Assembly (NCBI GenBank): GCA_963821815.1
Contig: CAWGFG010000006.1
Location: 1,550,001-1,614,000 of the forward strand
DNA from: JASGTU01 sp963821815
GTDB lineage: Bacteria; Chloroflexota; Anaerolineae; Caldilineales; Caldilineaceae
Reading direction: 5' to 3'
Length of the DNA stretch: 64,000 nucleotides
In this document: in pieces, positions 9,147 through 18,453 of the stretch
How positions within the stretch are numbered: position 1 is the first letter of the stretch
How the letters are laid out: the number at the start of each line of letters is the position of its first letter
The notes under the pieces: generated by a model
The model's input: the letters and a program-made list of their open reading frames with translations, nothing else
Database searches by the model: none
Told to the model about the DNA's origin: nothing
Program-made: the position numbers and the translations under genes

Positions 9147-11033
9147 ATGAGCTCCGAGGGTCGTTTAATTGCTTACCTAATCTTCGCCATAGTAATCATT
9201 ATCTGCCCCGTTTACTCTGTTGCACAAGCCAGCGTTTCCCTTCCGCCGACAATCACACTGGAGGACCTGCCAGATGGCTTTGTGGCAGACGAAGAAATAA
9301 ACAACGCCAGTGAAGATTGGAATCCGGAAACCGAAATCGAATTCGGTTTCACGGACGTTGATAACGGGACTCTACTCTACGGAATGACGATTCAGGTTGA
9401 GCCTGAAGAGTTCCCGTATATTGTAGAACTCATTAAGGACCCGGATGCCTATCTGGACAGCTTCATGAATGACTCTGACTTCGTGTCAGATGTAATTCGG
9501 GGAACTGTGGTCAGACACAAAACAATCGGAGACAACTCAGTTATCGTGTCCGTCGACCACTACTATGAAGACTCGATGAACTATCTTGCCAACGAATTCG
9601 GAGATACCGAACGAGTCGACCAGGTACTGTTTACTTCCGGGGACATGGTTGCAATGGTTCTTCTCGGCTACCCAGTCACAAACCCGCCCAGTTTCTCCAT
9701 CGAGTATATCGGTTCCCTTTGGGCGGAGCGCATTGTCGCCGCAGCCGAAAATGCAGCCGACTATACAGACACAGCCAAAGCCGACTCTCCAACAACGACT
9801 TTACCGCCTACGCCAACGACAATCGCAACGCCGGAAGCCACACTAGACTTGCCCCTGCTGGTATTGGATGATCTTCCCCAGGATTTTATCGTTGCGACCG
9901 ACGAAGAGAGCGAAGAATTGATTGGCGAATTGGCGATGGACGAGGTGGCTGAACCACTTGGCGCATCAGCTTACGTCAGCGACTTCGAACAGGAAGCAAT
10001 CATAAGCATCCTCTTCGACCTCCAGGATCCGATGATGCGACTTGCGTCCAGCATGATAACCGCGAACCCGTCTGCACTGCTCGAAATGATAGTAGCGTCC
10101 GTGGAATTCAAAGCGGACCCGATGGACATTGCAGTGGACTCAACCATTGACATAGGTGAGGCATCGGCTGCATTTAGTCTGCTAATTCCAACAAACTACC
10201 ACGAATCCGACTTCCTTCTCGACATGCAGTACGAAATTCTATGGTTCGAAAAGGAACCATACGCCGGCATTCTGATGCTGTTCTATCCGTTTGACGAATC
10301 TCCCGAATATACGCTTAGTGAACTAGCCGGCATCTGGGAATCACAGATACAGAATGCGATGGATAGCAACAAAAACGTACTGGAAGCCATTCCGGCAGCA
10401 GACGACGAAGCGGACGCGACTATTTTGGCGACGGCGCTCAATGTACGCTCGGGACCCGGCATGATCTATGGCCGAACCGGTTCGCTAAAACGCGGTGACG
10501 ACATAGCCATACTAGGACGTAACGGCGACTGTTCGTGGATCGAAGTAGAGACGCAGGACGCGTTAGTTGGTTGGGTCTCCACATCGCCGAACTATATCGA
10601 GCTGCATATAGACTGTGAAGATGCGCCGGTCGCTAGCATCCGTCCATCTACCGGATTAATGGTCGATAAGTATACAACTCTGGGCTGGGGAGAACTAACA
10701 ATTGATAATGGTTCCGAGTTCGACCAGTTTGTGCTTCTCACCGACCTTAACAAGAATATCATCGCCGCCGCGTATATACGCTATGACGAGAATTATACTC
10801 TTGAGGACATTCCGGAAGGTGAGTACCTCGTCTTCTTCACTGGCGGCAGCGACTGGAACGACGGTGAGAACGGATTCGACAACGTGGCTTCCTATAGCAT
10901 GTTCGAAGATTCGTTCGACTTCATTGTAAAAGGCGAAAAGATTTCGATGTGGTCGATCACGCTACATCCTGTCGTAGGCGGCAATGCTGAAACGTCACGA
11001 GTCGATCTAGAGGACTTCCCTATTATCGAGTAA
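9147..11033 (+). CDS. Secreted protein with two repeated domains and an SH3b domain
   Basis: A protein of 628 residues with an N-terminal hydrophobic segment (LIAYLIFAIVIIICPVYSVA) that looks like a signal peptide ending near AQA. Two related domains follow, each opening with a similar strand (TITLEDLPDGF about residue 31; LLVLDDLPQDF about 237), separated by a Thr/Pro-rich linker. A bacterial SH3 domain begins near residue 430 (ALNVRSGPGMIYGRTG, ending GWVSTSPNYIEL). The last 120 residues form an unrecognised beta-rich domain. A GGAGAGAG Shine-Dalgarno precedes the ATG. SH3b domains often bind cell wall, so a surface role is likely, but no function is assigned. Confidence 0.8.
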   Translation: MSSEGRLIAYLIFAIVIIICPVYSVAQASVSLPPTITLEDLPDGFVADEEINNASEDWNPETEIEFGFTDVDNGTLLYGMTIQVEPEEFPYIVELIKDPDAYLDSFMNDSDFVSDVIRGTVVRHKTIGDNSVIVSVDHYYEDSMNYLANEFGDTERVDQVLFTSGDMVAMVLLGYPVTNPPSFSIEYIGSLWAERIVAAAENAADYTDTAKADSPTTTLPPTPTTIATPEATLDLPLLVLDDLPQDFIVATDEESEELIGELAMDEVAEPLGASAYVSDFEQEAIISILFDLQDPMMRLASSMITANPSALLEMIVASVEFKADPMDIAVDSTIDIGEASAAFSLLIPTNYHESDFLLDMQYEILWFEKEPYAGILMLFYPFDESPEYTLSELAGIWESQIQNAMDSNKNVLEAIPAADDEADATILATALNVRSGPGMIYGRTGSLKRGDDIAILGRNGDCSWIEVETQDALVGWVSTSPNYIELHIDCEDAPVASIRPSTGLMVDKYTTLGWGELTIDNGSEFDQFVLLTDLNKNIIAAAYIRYDENYTLEDIPEGEYLVFFTGGSDWNDGENGFDNVASYSMFEDSFDFIVKGEKISMWSITLHPVVGGNAETSRVDLEDFPIIE

Positions 11034-11091
11034 CGAAAGCTGCTTTCGCCGATCAGCTAGGCTAGACTGGACAGGTTCACTGCAGCAAAAC

Positions 11092-11125
11092 AAAGACCTC
11101 ACCGGATATCCGGTGAGGTCTTTTT
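11092..11125. terminator. Bidirectional intrinsic terminator
   Basis: A perfect 26-base palindrome at 11095-11120 (arm GACCTCACCGGAT) is followed by TTTTT on the plus strand. On the minus strand it is followed by TTTGTTTT. It serves the secreted-protein gene from the left and the tRNA-Glu gene from the right. Confidence 0.93.
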
Positions 11126-11127
11126 CA

Positions 11128-11203
11128 TGGTAGCGCATACGGGATTCGAACCCGTGTCTCTGCCTTGAGAGGGCAGTATCCTAGGCCCCTAGACGAATGC
11201 GCC
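11128..11203 (-). tRNA. tRNA-Glu (anticodon CUC)
   Basis: The minus strand folds as a full cloverleaf of 76 bases. The acceptor GGCGCAT pairs with ATGCGCT (one G-U pair). The anticodon arm is CTGCC/GGCAG with loop CTCTCAA, giving CUC. The T-loop is TTCGAAT on a CGGG stem. The 3' CCA is encoded at 11130-11128. The bidirectional terminator lies three bases downstream. Confidence 0.95.
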
Positions 11204-11337
11204 TCTCACAACAATCAACGGCCTAGCGACTGCACATTTTATGCGGCTCTCCTCTACTTGTCAAATTCAGAGCACATTGTAGCGTCAGCAAACTCGTCCC
11301 ACAGCCAGCCTATGTTATACTACTGACCCCTACGATT

Positions 11338-11373
11338 GCGGGTTCGAACCCCGCCCAGGCATCATGCGCCTGG
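11338..11373 (+). other. Two tandem hairpins, the first resembling a tRNA T-arm
   Basis: GCGGG and CCCGC enclose the loop TTCGAAC at 11338-11354, exactly a tRNA T-arm. CCAGGC/GCCTGG enclose a 7-base loop at 11355-11373. No matching D-arm, anticodon arm or acceptor 5' strand is found upstream, so it is not a complete tRNA. A TATACT at 11316-11321 could start a transcript just before it, placing both hairpins in the leader of the radical SAM gene. It could be a tRNA remnant or a leader structure. Confidence 0.5.
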
Positions 11374-11394
11374 TAGACTAGAAGGAAAAATCAT

Positions 11395-13463
<2,069 letters not shown>

Positions 13464-13467
<4 letters not shown>

Positions 13468-14348
13468 CCCACTACATGCAACCTGTGAGTCCCGACGAAA
13501 TTGTCGATAGCGAAGAGCGCCAACGGCTTCGTATCAGATATGCCAGGGGAGATTCAATCAAGTTCATTTCGCACCAGGACGAGTTTCGTGCGTGGGAACG
13601 CGCCTTGCGTCGCGCGGATTTACCCATTCTGTACAAGCGCGGCTTCAACCCACAGCCGCATATCCAGTTTGCGTCGCCACTGGGCGTGGGCTTTTCGGGG
13701 CAGCAGGAGACGGTAGACATTACGCTATCGACGCCTATGGACTTATTTGAAGTAAAGCAGCAGCTGAACGCACATTTACCTCCGGGGTTGATTGTGCAAT
13801 CCATCGCTGAAACAGATTTGAAGGGACCAGCGCTACAGACGCTGCTTATCGGAGCGGATTACGCAGTCAGCATTCTGGCTTCTTCGGATGATCTTCCGGA
13901 AGTCGAGTTGCGAGCGTCTATTGATTCGTGGCTGGCGTCGGCAGAACTGTGGCGAACTCGCGAGCGCAAGGGCAAGCAGTATCGCTACAACCTGCGACCG
14001 CTGATCTTGGAGCTTTCGCTAGTCGGCTATCACGCAGACAGTTCCGAATATGAGCTGTTCCTGCGGGTGCAGCAACGAGAAGGTGCAACTGGACGTCCCG
14101 ACGAAGTGATCGACGTCCTGGGCCTCGACCGATACGCACGCAGGATGCAACGGACAAGACTCTACTTTGAGAATTTAAAATCAGATACTGCGCTCTTTGC
14201 GCAATATCCTGTTGTCACGAAGCAGGAGATCGCCGATCCAGATGCGCCCAAGAGCGGTCGAGGACGTCGTTCCGGCAAGAAAAATGCGCCGATGCGTGAG
14301 CCGAGAGGCAGCTCCATTAATCAGCGTGTATCCGATGAATTTACATAG
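13464..14348 (+). CDS. DUF2344 / radical SAM-linked protein (TIGR03936-type)
   Basis: A protein of 294 residues, beginning at a GTG that overlaps the radical SAM stop codon; an ATG at 13476 is the alternative. Near the N-terminus it has the family's RIRYARGDSIKFISHQDEF and the segment KRGFNPQPHIQFASPLGVG. In other bacteria this domain is either fused to or encoded beside the TIGR03960 radical SAM protein, and the pair has been suspected to act on RNA or ribosomes because it neighbours rplU or ribonuclease G. The last about 35 residues are basic (RGRRSGKKN) and probably disordered. Function is unknown. Confidence 0.88.
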
Positions 14349-14354
14349 CTTGTA

Positions 14355-14390
14355 CCTACTTCGCTAACATCGAGAATGCTAGCAAGTAGG
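14355..14390 (+). terminator. Stem-loop after the DUF2344 gene
   Basis: CCTACTTCGCTA at 14355-14366 pairs with TAGCAAGTAGG at 14380-14390 with one bulge/mismatch, a strong stem 6 bases after the stop codon. It lacks a U tract, so it may attenuate or protect the 3' end rather than terminate fully. Confidence 0.5.
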
Positions 14391-14420
14391 CTGTCGGGGC
14401 TTACCAATCATCAGGGAGAC

Positions 14421-14495
14421 TTGTCATATTTAGCGAAGCGAAATATCTCGCTTCTCGTGTGCATCGAAGACTCCTCACTGCGTTCGGAGTGACAA
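14421..14495. repeat. Palindromic dispersed repeat
   Basis: A 75-base unit bounded by TTGTCA and TGACAA. The left half contains TTTAGCGAAGCGAAATATCT, and the right half contains GACTCCTCACTGCGTTCGGAG. The layout resembles a widespread bacterial intergenic repeat in which GTCATTYCGAGCGAAGCGAG-like arms face each other. It is noncoding, lies between the DUF2344 gene and rplU, and occurs once in this window. Together with the hairpin at 14355 and a promoter at 14537 it accounts for most of the 14349-14769 gap. Confidence 0.6.
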
Positions 14496-14536
14496 AACAA
14501 GACTCTTAGGTGACCCTGGTAAGCTGGTTTACAGAT

Positions 14537-14565
14537 TTGCAATTTGGGAACATTTAATCTAAAAT
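14537..14565 (+). promoter_or_regulatory. Candidate promoter of rplU-rpmA-rpmE
   Basis: TTGCAA (14537-14542) and TAAAAT (14560-14565) are separated by 17 bases. The implied transcript has a leader of about 200 bases before rplU, long enough for ribosomal-protein autoregulation, though I recognise no L21 leader motif. Confidence 0.5.
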
Positions 14566-14769
14566 GTATGTTTGTCGGCTGTCTACCGAGCAGGGTTGAA
14601 AGTAACTGAGCAGTGCTCCATCTCGATAGACGGTCTTTGGTCCATGATAAACTGCGGACTGTGTGCTGACTAGAGCAGTTGAACTGCGAATTGGCACAGC
14701 AAGCCGCATAGCCGCCCAAAAAGCGCCGGGAAGAATGACCCAGCCGCGGCTCCGAGAAAGGACAAACGT

Positions 14770-15081
14770 ATGTACGCAGTGGTAAAGACCGGCGGAAAGC
14801 AATATCGTGTTGCTGCCGGCGACATCCTTGAGGTCGAGAAGCTCGAGGGCAACGTTGGAGATTCTATCGACCTCAGTGAAGTACTGTTGCTTTCCGATAG
14901 CGACGATGTGCAGATCGGTCAGCCCACAATCGAGGGCGCCTCTGTAACGGCCAAGATTACAGGTCAGCATCGGGGTAAAAAAGTTCAGGTATTCCGATAT
15001 CGCCCCAAAAAGCGCATACGCGTGCACCGTGGTCATCGACAATATCTGACGCGTCTTGAGATTCAGTCGGTCAACAAATAG
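14770..15081 (+). CDS. rplU: 50S ribosomal protein L21
   Basis: A protein of 103 residues that matches L21 along its length: MYAVVKTGGKQYRV at the start, IGQPTI in the middle, and the RNA-binding FRYRPKKRIRVHRGHRQ followed by LTRLEI at the end. L21 binds 23S rRNA in the large subunit. A GAGAAAGGA Shine-Dalgarno lies upstream. It is the first gene of the rplU-rpmA-rpmE group. Confidence 0.98.
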   Translation: MYAVVKTGGKQYRVAAGDILEVEKLEGNVGDSIDLSEVLLLSDSDDVQIGQPTIEGASVTAKITGQHRGKKVQVFRYRPKKRIRVHRGHRQYLTRLEIQSVNK

Positions 15082-15156
15082 CAGACAGACCTGCCATCCG
15101 ACCGTCCCGTATCTCATTGTAAGTTGCGGGATACCTAGTAGAGGGAGATAACCCAT

Positions 15157-15423
15157 ATGGCACATAAAAAAGGCGGCGGTTCTAGCCGAAATAACCGTGA
15201 CAGCAATGCCCAAAGACTAGGCGTGAAAGCTTATGGCGGCGAATTCGTGTCTGCAGGCAGTATTATTGTCCGACAGCGCGGAACAAGAATTCACCCCGGC
15301 CTAAACGTCAATATTGGTAAGGACGATACGCTGTTTGCCACTTCTGACGGCTACGTTACATTTGAATGGAAACGTGGTCCACGAAAGCAGGTCAGCGTCT
15401 ACCCGGAAAGGGTTAACGAATAA
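15157..15423 (+). CDS. rpmA: 50S ribosomal protein L27
   Basis: A protein of 88 residues starting MAHKKGGGSSRNNRDS, the typical L27 N-terminus that reaches the peptidyl-transferase centre, followed by LGVKAYGGEFVSAGSIIVRQ. It has no N-terminal extension of the kind cleaved by Prp in Firmicutes. The stop codon overlaps the rpmE start (TAATG), so the two are translationally coupled. Confidence 0.98.
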   Translation: MAHKKGGGSSRNNRDSNAQRLGVKAYGGEFVSAGSIIVRQRGTRIHPGLNVNIGKDDTLFATSDGYVTFEWKRGPRKQVSVYPERVNE

Positions 15424-15791
15424 TGAAAGAAGGAATCCATCCGACCTATTATCCGAACGCTCGTGTGATATGCTCCTGCGGAGCCACATGGACGACGGGC
15501 AGTACGGTGGAAGAGATCCGAACCGATGTTTGCAGCACATGCCACCCATTCTACACTGGTGAGCAGCGCATCGTGGACACGGCAGGACAGGTCGAGCGCT
15601 TTATGAAGCGCCTTGAGCGACGACAGACTGCAGCCGCACGACGCGACTTCCAGCAGCAGGTGCAAGAGGAAGCCGATGCAGCCGCCCGCAAGGCACGTGC
15701 ACACGGCGACGATCCCGAAGCAGCCGCCGCGCAGATCATGGCCAAGTACGAGTCCGAAGAGACGGAAGCCGTCGCTGAGAAGGAAGAGTAG
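15423..15791 (+). CDS. rpmE: 50S ribosomal protein L31 with C-terminal extension
   Basis: Residues 1-70 are a zinc-type (C+) L31: MKEGIHPTYYP, then CSCG and CSTCHPFYTGEQ supplying Cys ligands, then VERFMKR. The remaining about 50 residues are a charged, Ala-rich helix (for example RKARAHGDDPEAAAAQIMAK) absent from most L31 proteins, which usually run about 70-85 residues. The tail probably forms a solvent-exposed or RNA-contacting helix. The gene overlaps rpmA and is followed by a strong terminator. Confidence 0.95.
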   Translation: MKEGIHPTYYPNARVICSCGATWTTGSTVEEIRTDVCSTCHPFYTGEQRIVDTAGQVERFMKRLERRQTAAARRDFQQQVQEEADAAARKARAHGDDPEAAAAQIMAKYESEETEAVAEKEE

Positions 15792-15836
15792 CTTCAATTT
15801 AGTCTGCGTACGACGCAGCCACTGTGGTAATCTAGG

Positions 15837-15865
15837 AGCAGAGACAGTTGTCTCTGCTCTTTTTC
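15837..15865 (+). terminator. Intrinsic terminator of the L21-L27-L31 operon
   Basis: An 11-bp perfect stem (GAGCAGAGACA paired with TGTCTCTGCTC, 15837-15860) with a 2-base central loop in the paper fold is followed directly by TTTTT. Confidence 0.93.
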
Positions 15866-15996
15866 ATGCCAACAACAGAGTCTAAAGTGTGCCTGCCGTG
15901 CCTCTTGTCATCAAGCGGCGGCATGATGTACGGTCACAGGAGATCAACAACAGCGCGTGCGCAAGGTTTGCGACACGACATTCGGAGGATGTTCGA

Positions 15997-16599
15997 ATGC
16001 AGTACCAGAGAGTGGATGGCTGGATCGAGGTTATCTGCGGTTCCATGTTTAGCGGCAAAACTGAGGAACTGCTGCGACGTATCCGACGAGCAGAGATTGC
16101 TCGAAAGAAGCTCATCATTTTCAAACCCAAAATTGACACGCGCTACGGTAACGAACGTGTTGCACCGCACAGCAAAACAGGCAGCGCAGATGCGTTCCCG
16201 GTGGAGACAGCGAACGACATCTATCAGCTGTCTCAGGGAGATGCAGAGGTCATTGCGATTGACGAAGTTCAGTTCTTCGACGGTAATATCACAGCGGTCT
16301 GCTCCGCATTGGCGAATCAGGGCAAGCGAGTCATTGCTGCCGGTCTAGATCAGAACTTCCGCGGCGATCCGTTCGGTCCTATGCCCGAGTTAATGGCACT
16401 AGCCGAGCAAGTACTGAAGCTGCAGGCCATCTGTGTGAAATGCGGGCAAGCCGCCAGCCGCACCCAACGACTCATTGACGGTCGGCCCGCCCGGTACGAT
16501 GATCCCATCATACTGGTCGGCGGCAGCGAAAGCTATGAAGCGCGATGCAGGTTGTGTCATGAAGTGCCTGGCAGACCAGAACCGAATAGATTCGACTAA
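15997..16599 (+). CDS. tdk: Thymidine kinase (type II)
   Basis: A protein of 200 residues that phosphorylates thymidine with ATP in the pyrimidine salvage pathway. It has the P-loop GSMFSGKT, the Walker B-like IDEVQFF, the lasso segment GLDQNFRGDPFGP, and two Cys pairs (CVKCG and CRLCH) for the structural zinc. The frame is open back to 15889, through the terminator region, but GGAGG at 15984-15988 places the start at ATG 15997, where the family's conserved N-terminus begins. It stands alone between two terminators. Confidence 0.96.
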   Translation: MQYQRVDGWIEVICGSMFSGKTEELLRRIRRAEIARKKLIIFKPKIDTRYGNERVAPHSKTGSADAFPVETANDIYQLSQGDAEVIAIDEVQFFDGNITAVCSALANQGKRVIAAGLDQNFRGDPFGPMPELMALAEQVLKLQAICVKCGQAASRTQRLIDGRPARYDDPIILVGGSESYEARCRLCHEVPGRPEPNRFD

Positions 16600-16676
16600 G
16601 CACTACAATTTCGCTCCCATTCCTTATTGCTACATCGCACTATGATTCGGGAGATGTCTTTGAGTTGATAGAGAAA

Positions 16677-16703
16677 CGGGACGGCGCAAGTTAAGCCGTC
16701 CCG
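16677..16703. terminator. Convergent terminator between tdk and htrA
   Basis: CGGGACGGC pairs perfectly with GCCGTCCCG across a 9-base loop, between two converging genes. On the minus strand the stem is followed by TTTCTCT, a partial U tract. Confidence 0.65.
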
Positions 16704-16756
16704 CTATGTATTCTCATCGATCTGAAATTTTTGCGTTAAGGCGATCTTGCCGACAG

Positions 16757-18292
16757 CTATTCGACCGTCAGCTCTAGTACCTCGCCACTCTGAGCATCGA
16801 CTACAACCGTCGCGATCTCGTCGCCAGCGGTAAGCTCCACAACCCATACGGACTGACCATCGCGTTCGTCTGGCGTCGCAACGCGTTCCTCAATGACGCC
16901 GCCTAACAGACCGCTTTCGCTCACGGCCTTGGTTGCAATGGCGATGGCGTCGCGTGCCGTGACCTCATCCGGTTCGACTGGAGCGGTCAATTCAGCTGTG
17001 AACTGGGGACGCTGTCCCAACGTCACATCGACGTTCATCGGCTCGCCGTCACGCAATACTGAGAGATTGACGACCTGCCCAGGCGCTGCCTTAGTAACCA
17101 GATAACTCACAAGGTCCTCAAAGCGTTGCACAGCCATTTCGTCGATGGCAGTAATGATGTCTCCGCCTCGTCGATAACTATTGCCGTCTGCGCTGTCGAC
17201 GACGTCTCTACCACCCTGCAAGCCTGCATCAGATGATGGACCGCCCGGAATGACCTCAGCTACGTAGACGCCCAAAACGCCTTTCGGCAAGTCGAGCGCC
17301 GCAGAAAGGTCGGATGAAATGCTGGACCCGCTGAGACCTAGGTAGGCATACTCGTATTCGCCATCCTCGATGAGCGCAGGTACGACACGACGAATCACGG
17401 CAGCGGGGATGGCGAAGCCCACACCGGAGTTCCAACGCTCCTCCGACCGGATGGCGAAGTTCACGCCGACGACGCTGCCGTTCAAGTCGATGAGGGGTCC
17501 ACCGGAGTTACCTGGATTGATCGCCGCATCGGTCTGGATGACGTCGGGCAGTGTATAGCGAGTAACCGTGCCGTCGCCGATGGGAATGCCTCGACCCAGC
17601 GCGCTGACGATGCCCGTTGTCATTGTGCCGGCGAGCCCGAACGGGTTACCGATGGCGACAACCGTATGGCCAACGCGGAGATTATCCGTGTCGTCAATGG
17701 GCAGAATGCGCCAGTCCAGGCCCGCAGGCGGCGTCACCTTGATGACAGCCAGATCCGCTTGAGGATCTACTGCAACGATCTCTGCGTCCGCCCACATGCC
17801 GTTGTTGAAATTGACCAAGACGGATTCGGCATCTTCGATGACGTGGTTGTTGGTTACGATATGGCCAAGATCATCGTAAATGAAGCCTGAACCTTGGCTC
17901 TCAATCAGCGGTGAGTCTTCACCGCCACTGTTAAAGCCCGGGAAGAGACTACTGTTAATGCGCGAAGTAACGCGGATGTTCACGATAGCCGGAGCCACGC
18001 TCGCGTAGAGGTCGGCAAGGGCCTCCGAGTCACCGACCAGTGAGCTGTCCTGCAACGTCTGTGGCGCCTGCGCAAGCGTTGACTCGATCGGCATAGCCGT
18101 TACCGTGTCCGAGCGCCAGATGCCTGGCGCATAGACGGCAACCAGCGCCAGTACGAGTGCAACAGCGAAGCCGCCAAGTAGAAACCTTCGCCGGCGATTT
18201 GCACGCTTCGTTTGCGATTTCAACGGCTGCGACTGAAATCGAGCTTCAGCGCCAGCCGATCTTTCTACAAGATCGAACCACTGTTTGTCCAT
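16757..18292 (-). CDS. HtrA/DegP-family serine protease with PDZ and PepSY-like domains
   Basis: A protein of 511 residues anchored by one membrane segment (about 36-57) with the protease outside the cell membrane. The trypsin-like domain has the full triad: H150 in VTNNHV, D180 in PQADLAVIKV and S263 in GNSGGPL. A PDZ domain follows at about 320-425 (GLQGGRDVV, GGDIITAIDEMAV). The last about 70 residues (VTARDAIAIATKAV to VVVDAQSGEVLELTVE) look like a PepSY-type domain, an uncommon addition. Family members degrade misfolded envelope proteins. Confidence 0.93.
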   Translation of the reverse strand: MDKQWFDLVERSAGAEARFQSQPLKSQTKRANRRRRFLLGGFAVALVLALVAVYAPGIWRSDTVTAMPIESTLAQAPQTLQDSSLVGDSEALADLYASVAPAIVNIRVTSRINSSLFPGFNSGGEDSPLIESQGSGFIYDDLGHIVTNNHVIEDAESVLVNFNNGMWADAEIVAVDPQADLAVIKVTPPAGLDWRILPIDDTDNLRVGHTVVAIGNPFGLAGTMTTGIVSALGRGIPIGDGTVTRYTLPDVIQTDAAINPGNSGGPLIDLNGSVVGVNFAIRSEERWNSGVGFAIPAAVIRRVVPALIEDGEYEYAYLGLSGSSISSDLSAALDLPKGVLGVYVAEVIPGGPSSDAGLQGGRDVVDSADGNSYRRGGDIITAIDEMAVQRFEDLVSYLVTKAAPGQVVNLSVLRDGEPMNVDVTLGQRPQFTAELTAPVEPDEVTARDAIAIATKAVSESGLLGGVIEERVATPDERDGQSVWVVELTAGDEIATVVVDAQSGEVLELTVE

Positions 18293-18453
18293 GTTCGTGT
18301 CAACTCCTGTTGCCCACCCGTACCGCTACTTGTCACCTGTTGCTCGCATCAATCCAAACGAATCAGCAAGCCGAACGAGAATTATCCAGCAGAAACAACC
18401 TCGGTTCTACACTTGAATGCTGAAGATGGCAAACGCGCTTCGTAGCGAATGCC

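Noticed and set aside
11294..11373. Complete second tRNA before the radical SAM gene
   Set aside because: Only the T-arm is present; no acceptor, D-arm or anticodon arm can be folded on either strand.
14554..15213. 219-codon minus-strand open frame
   Set aside because: Antisense to rplU and its leader; composition and frame follow the plus-strand codons.
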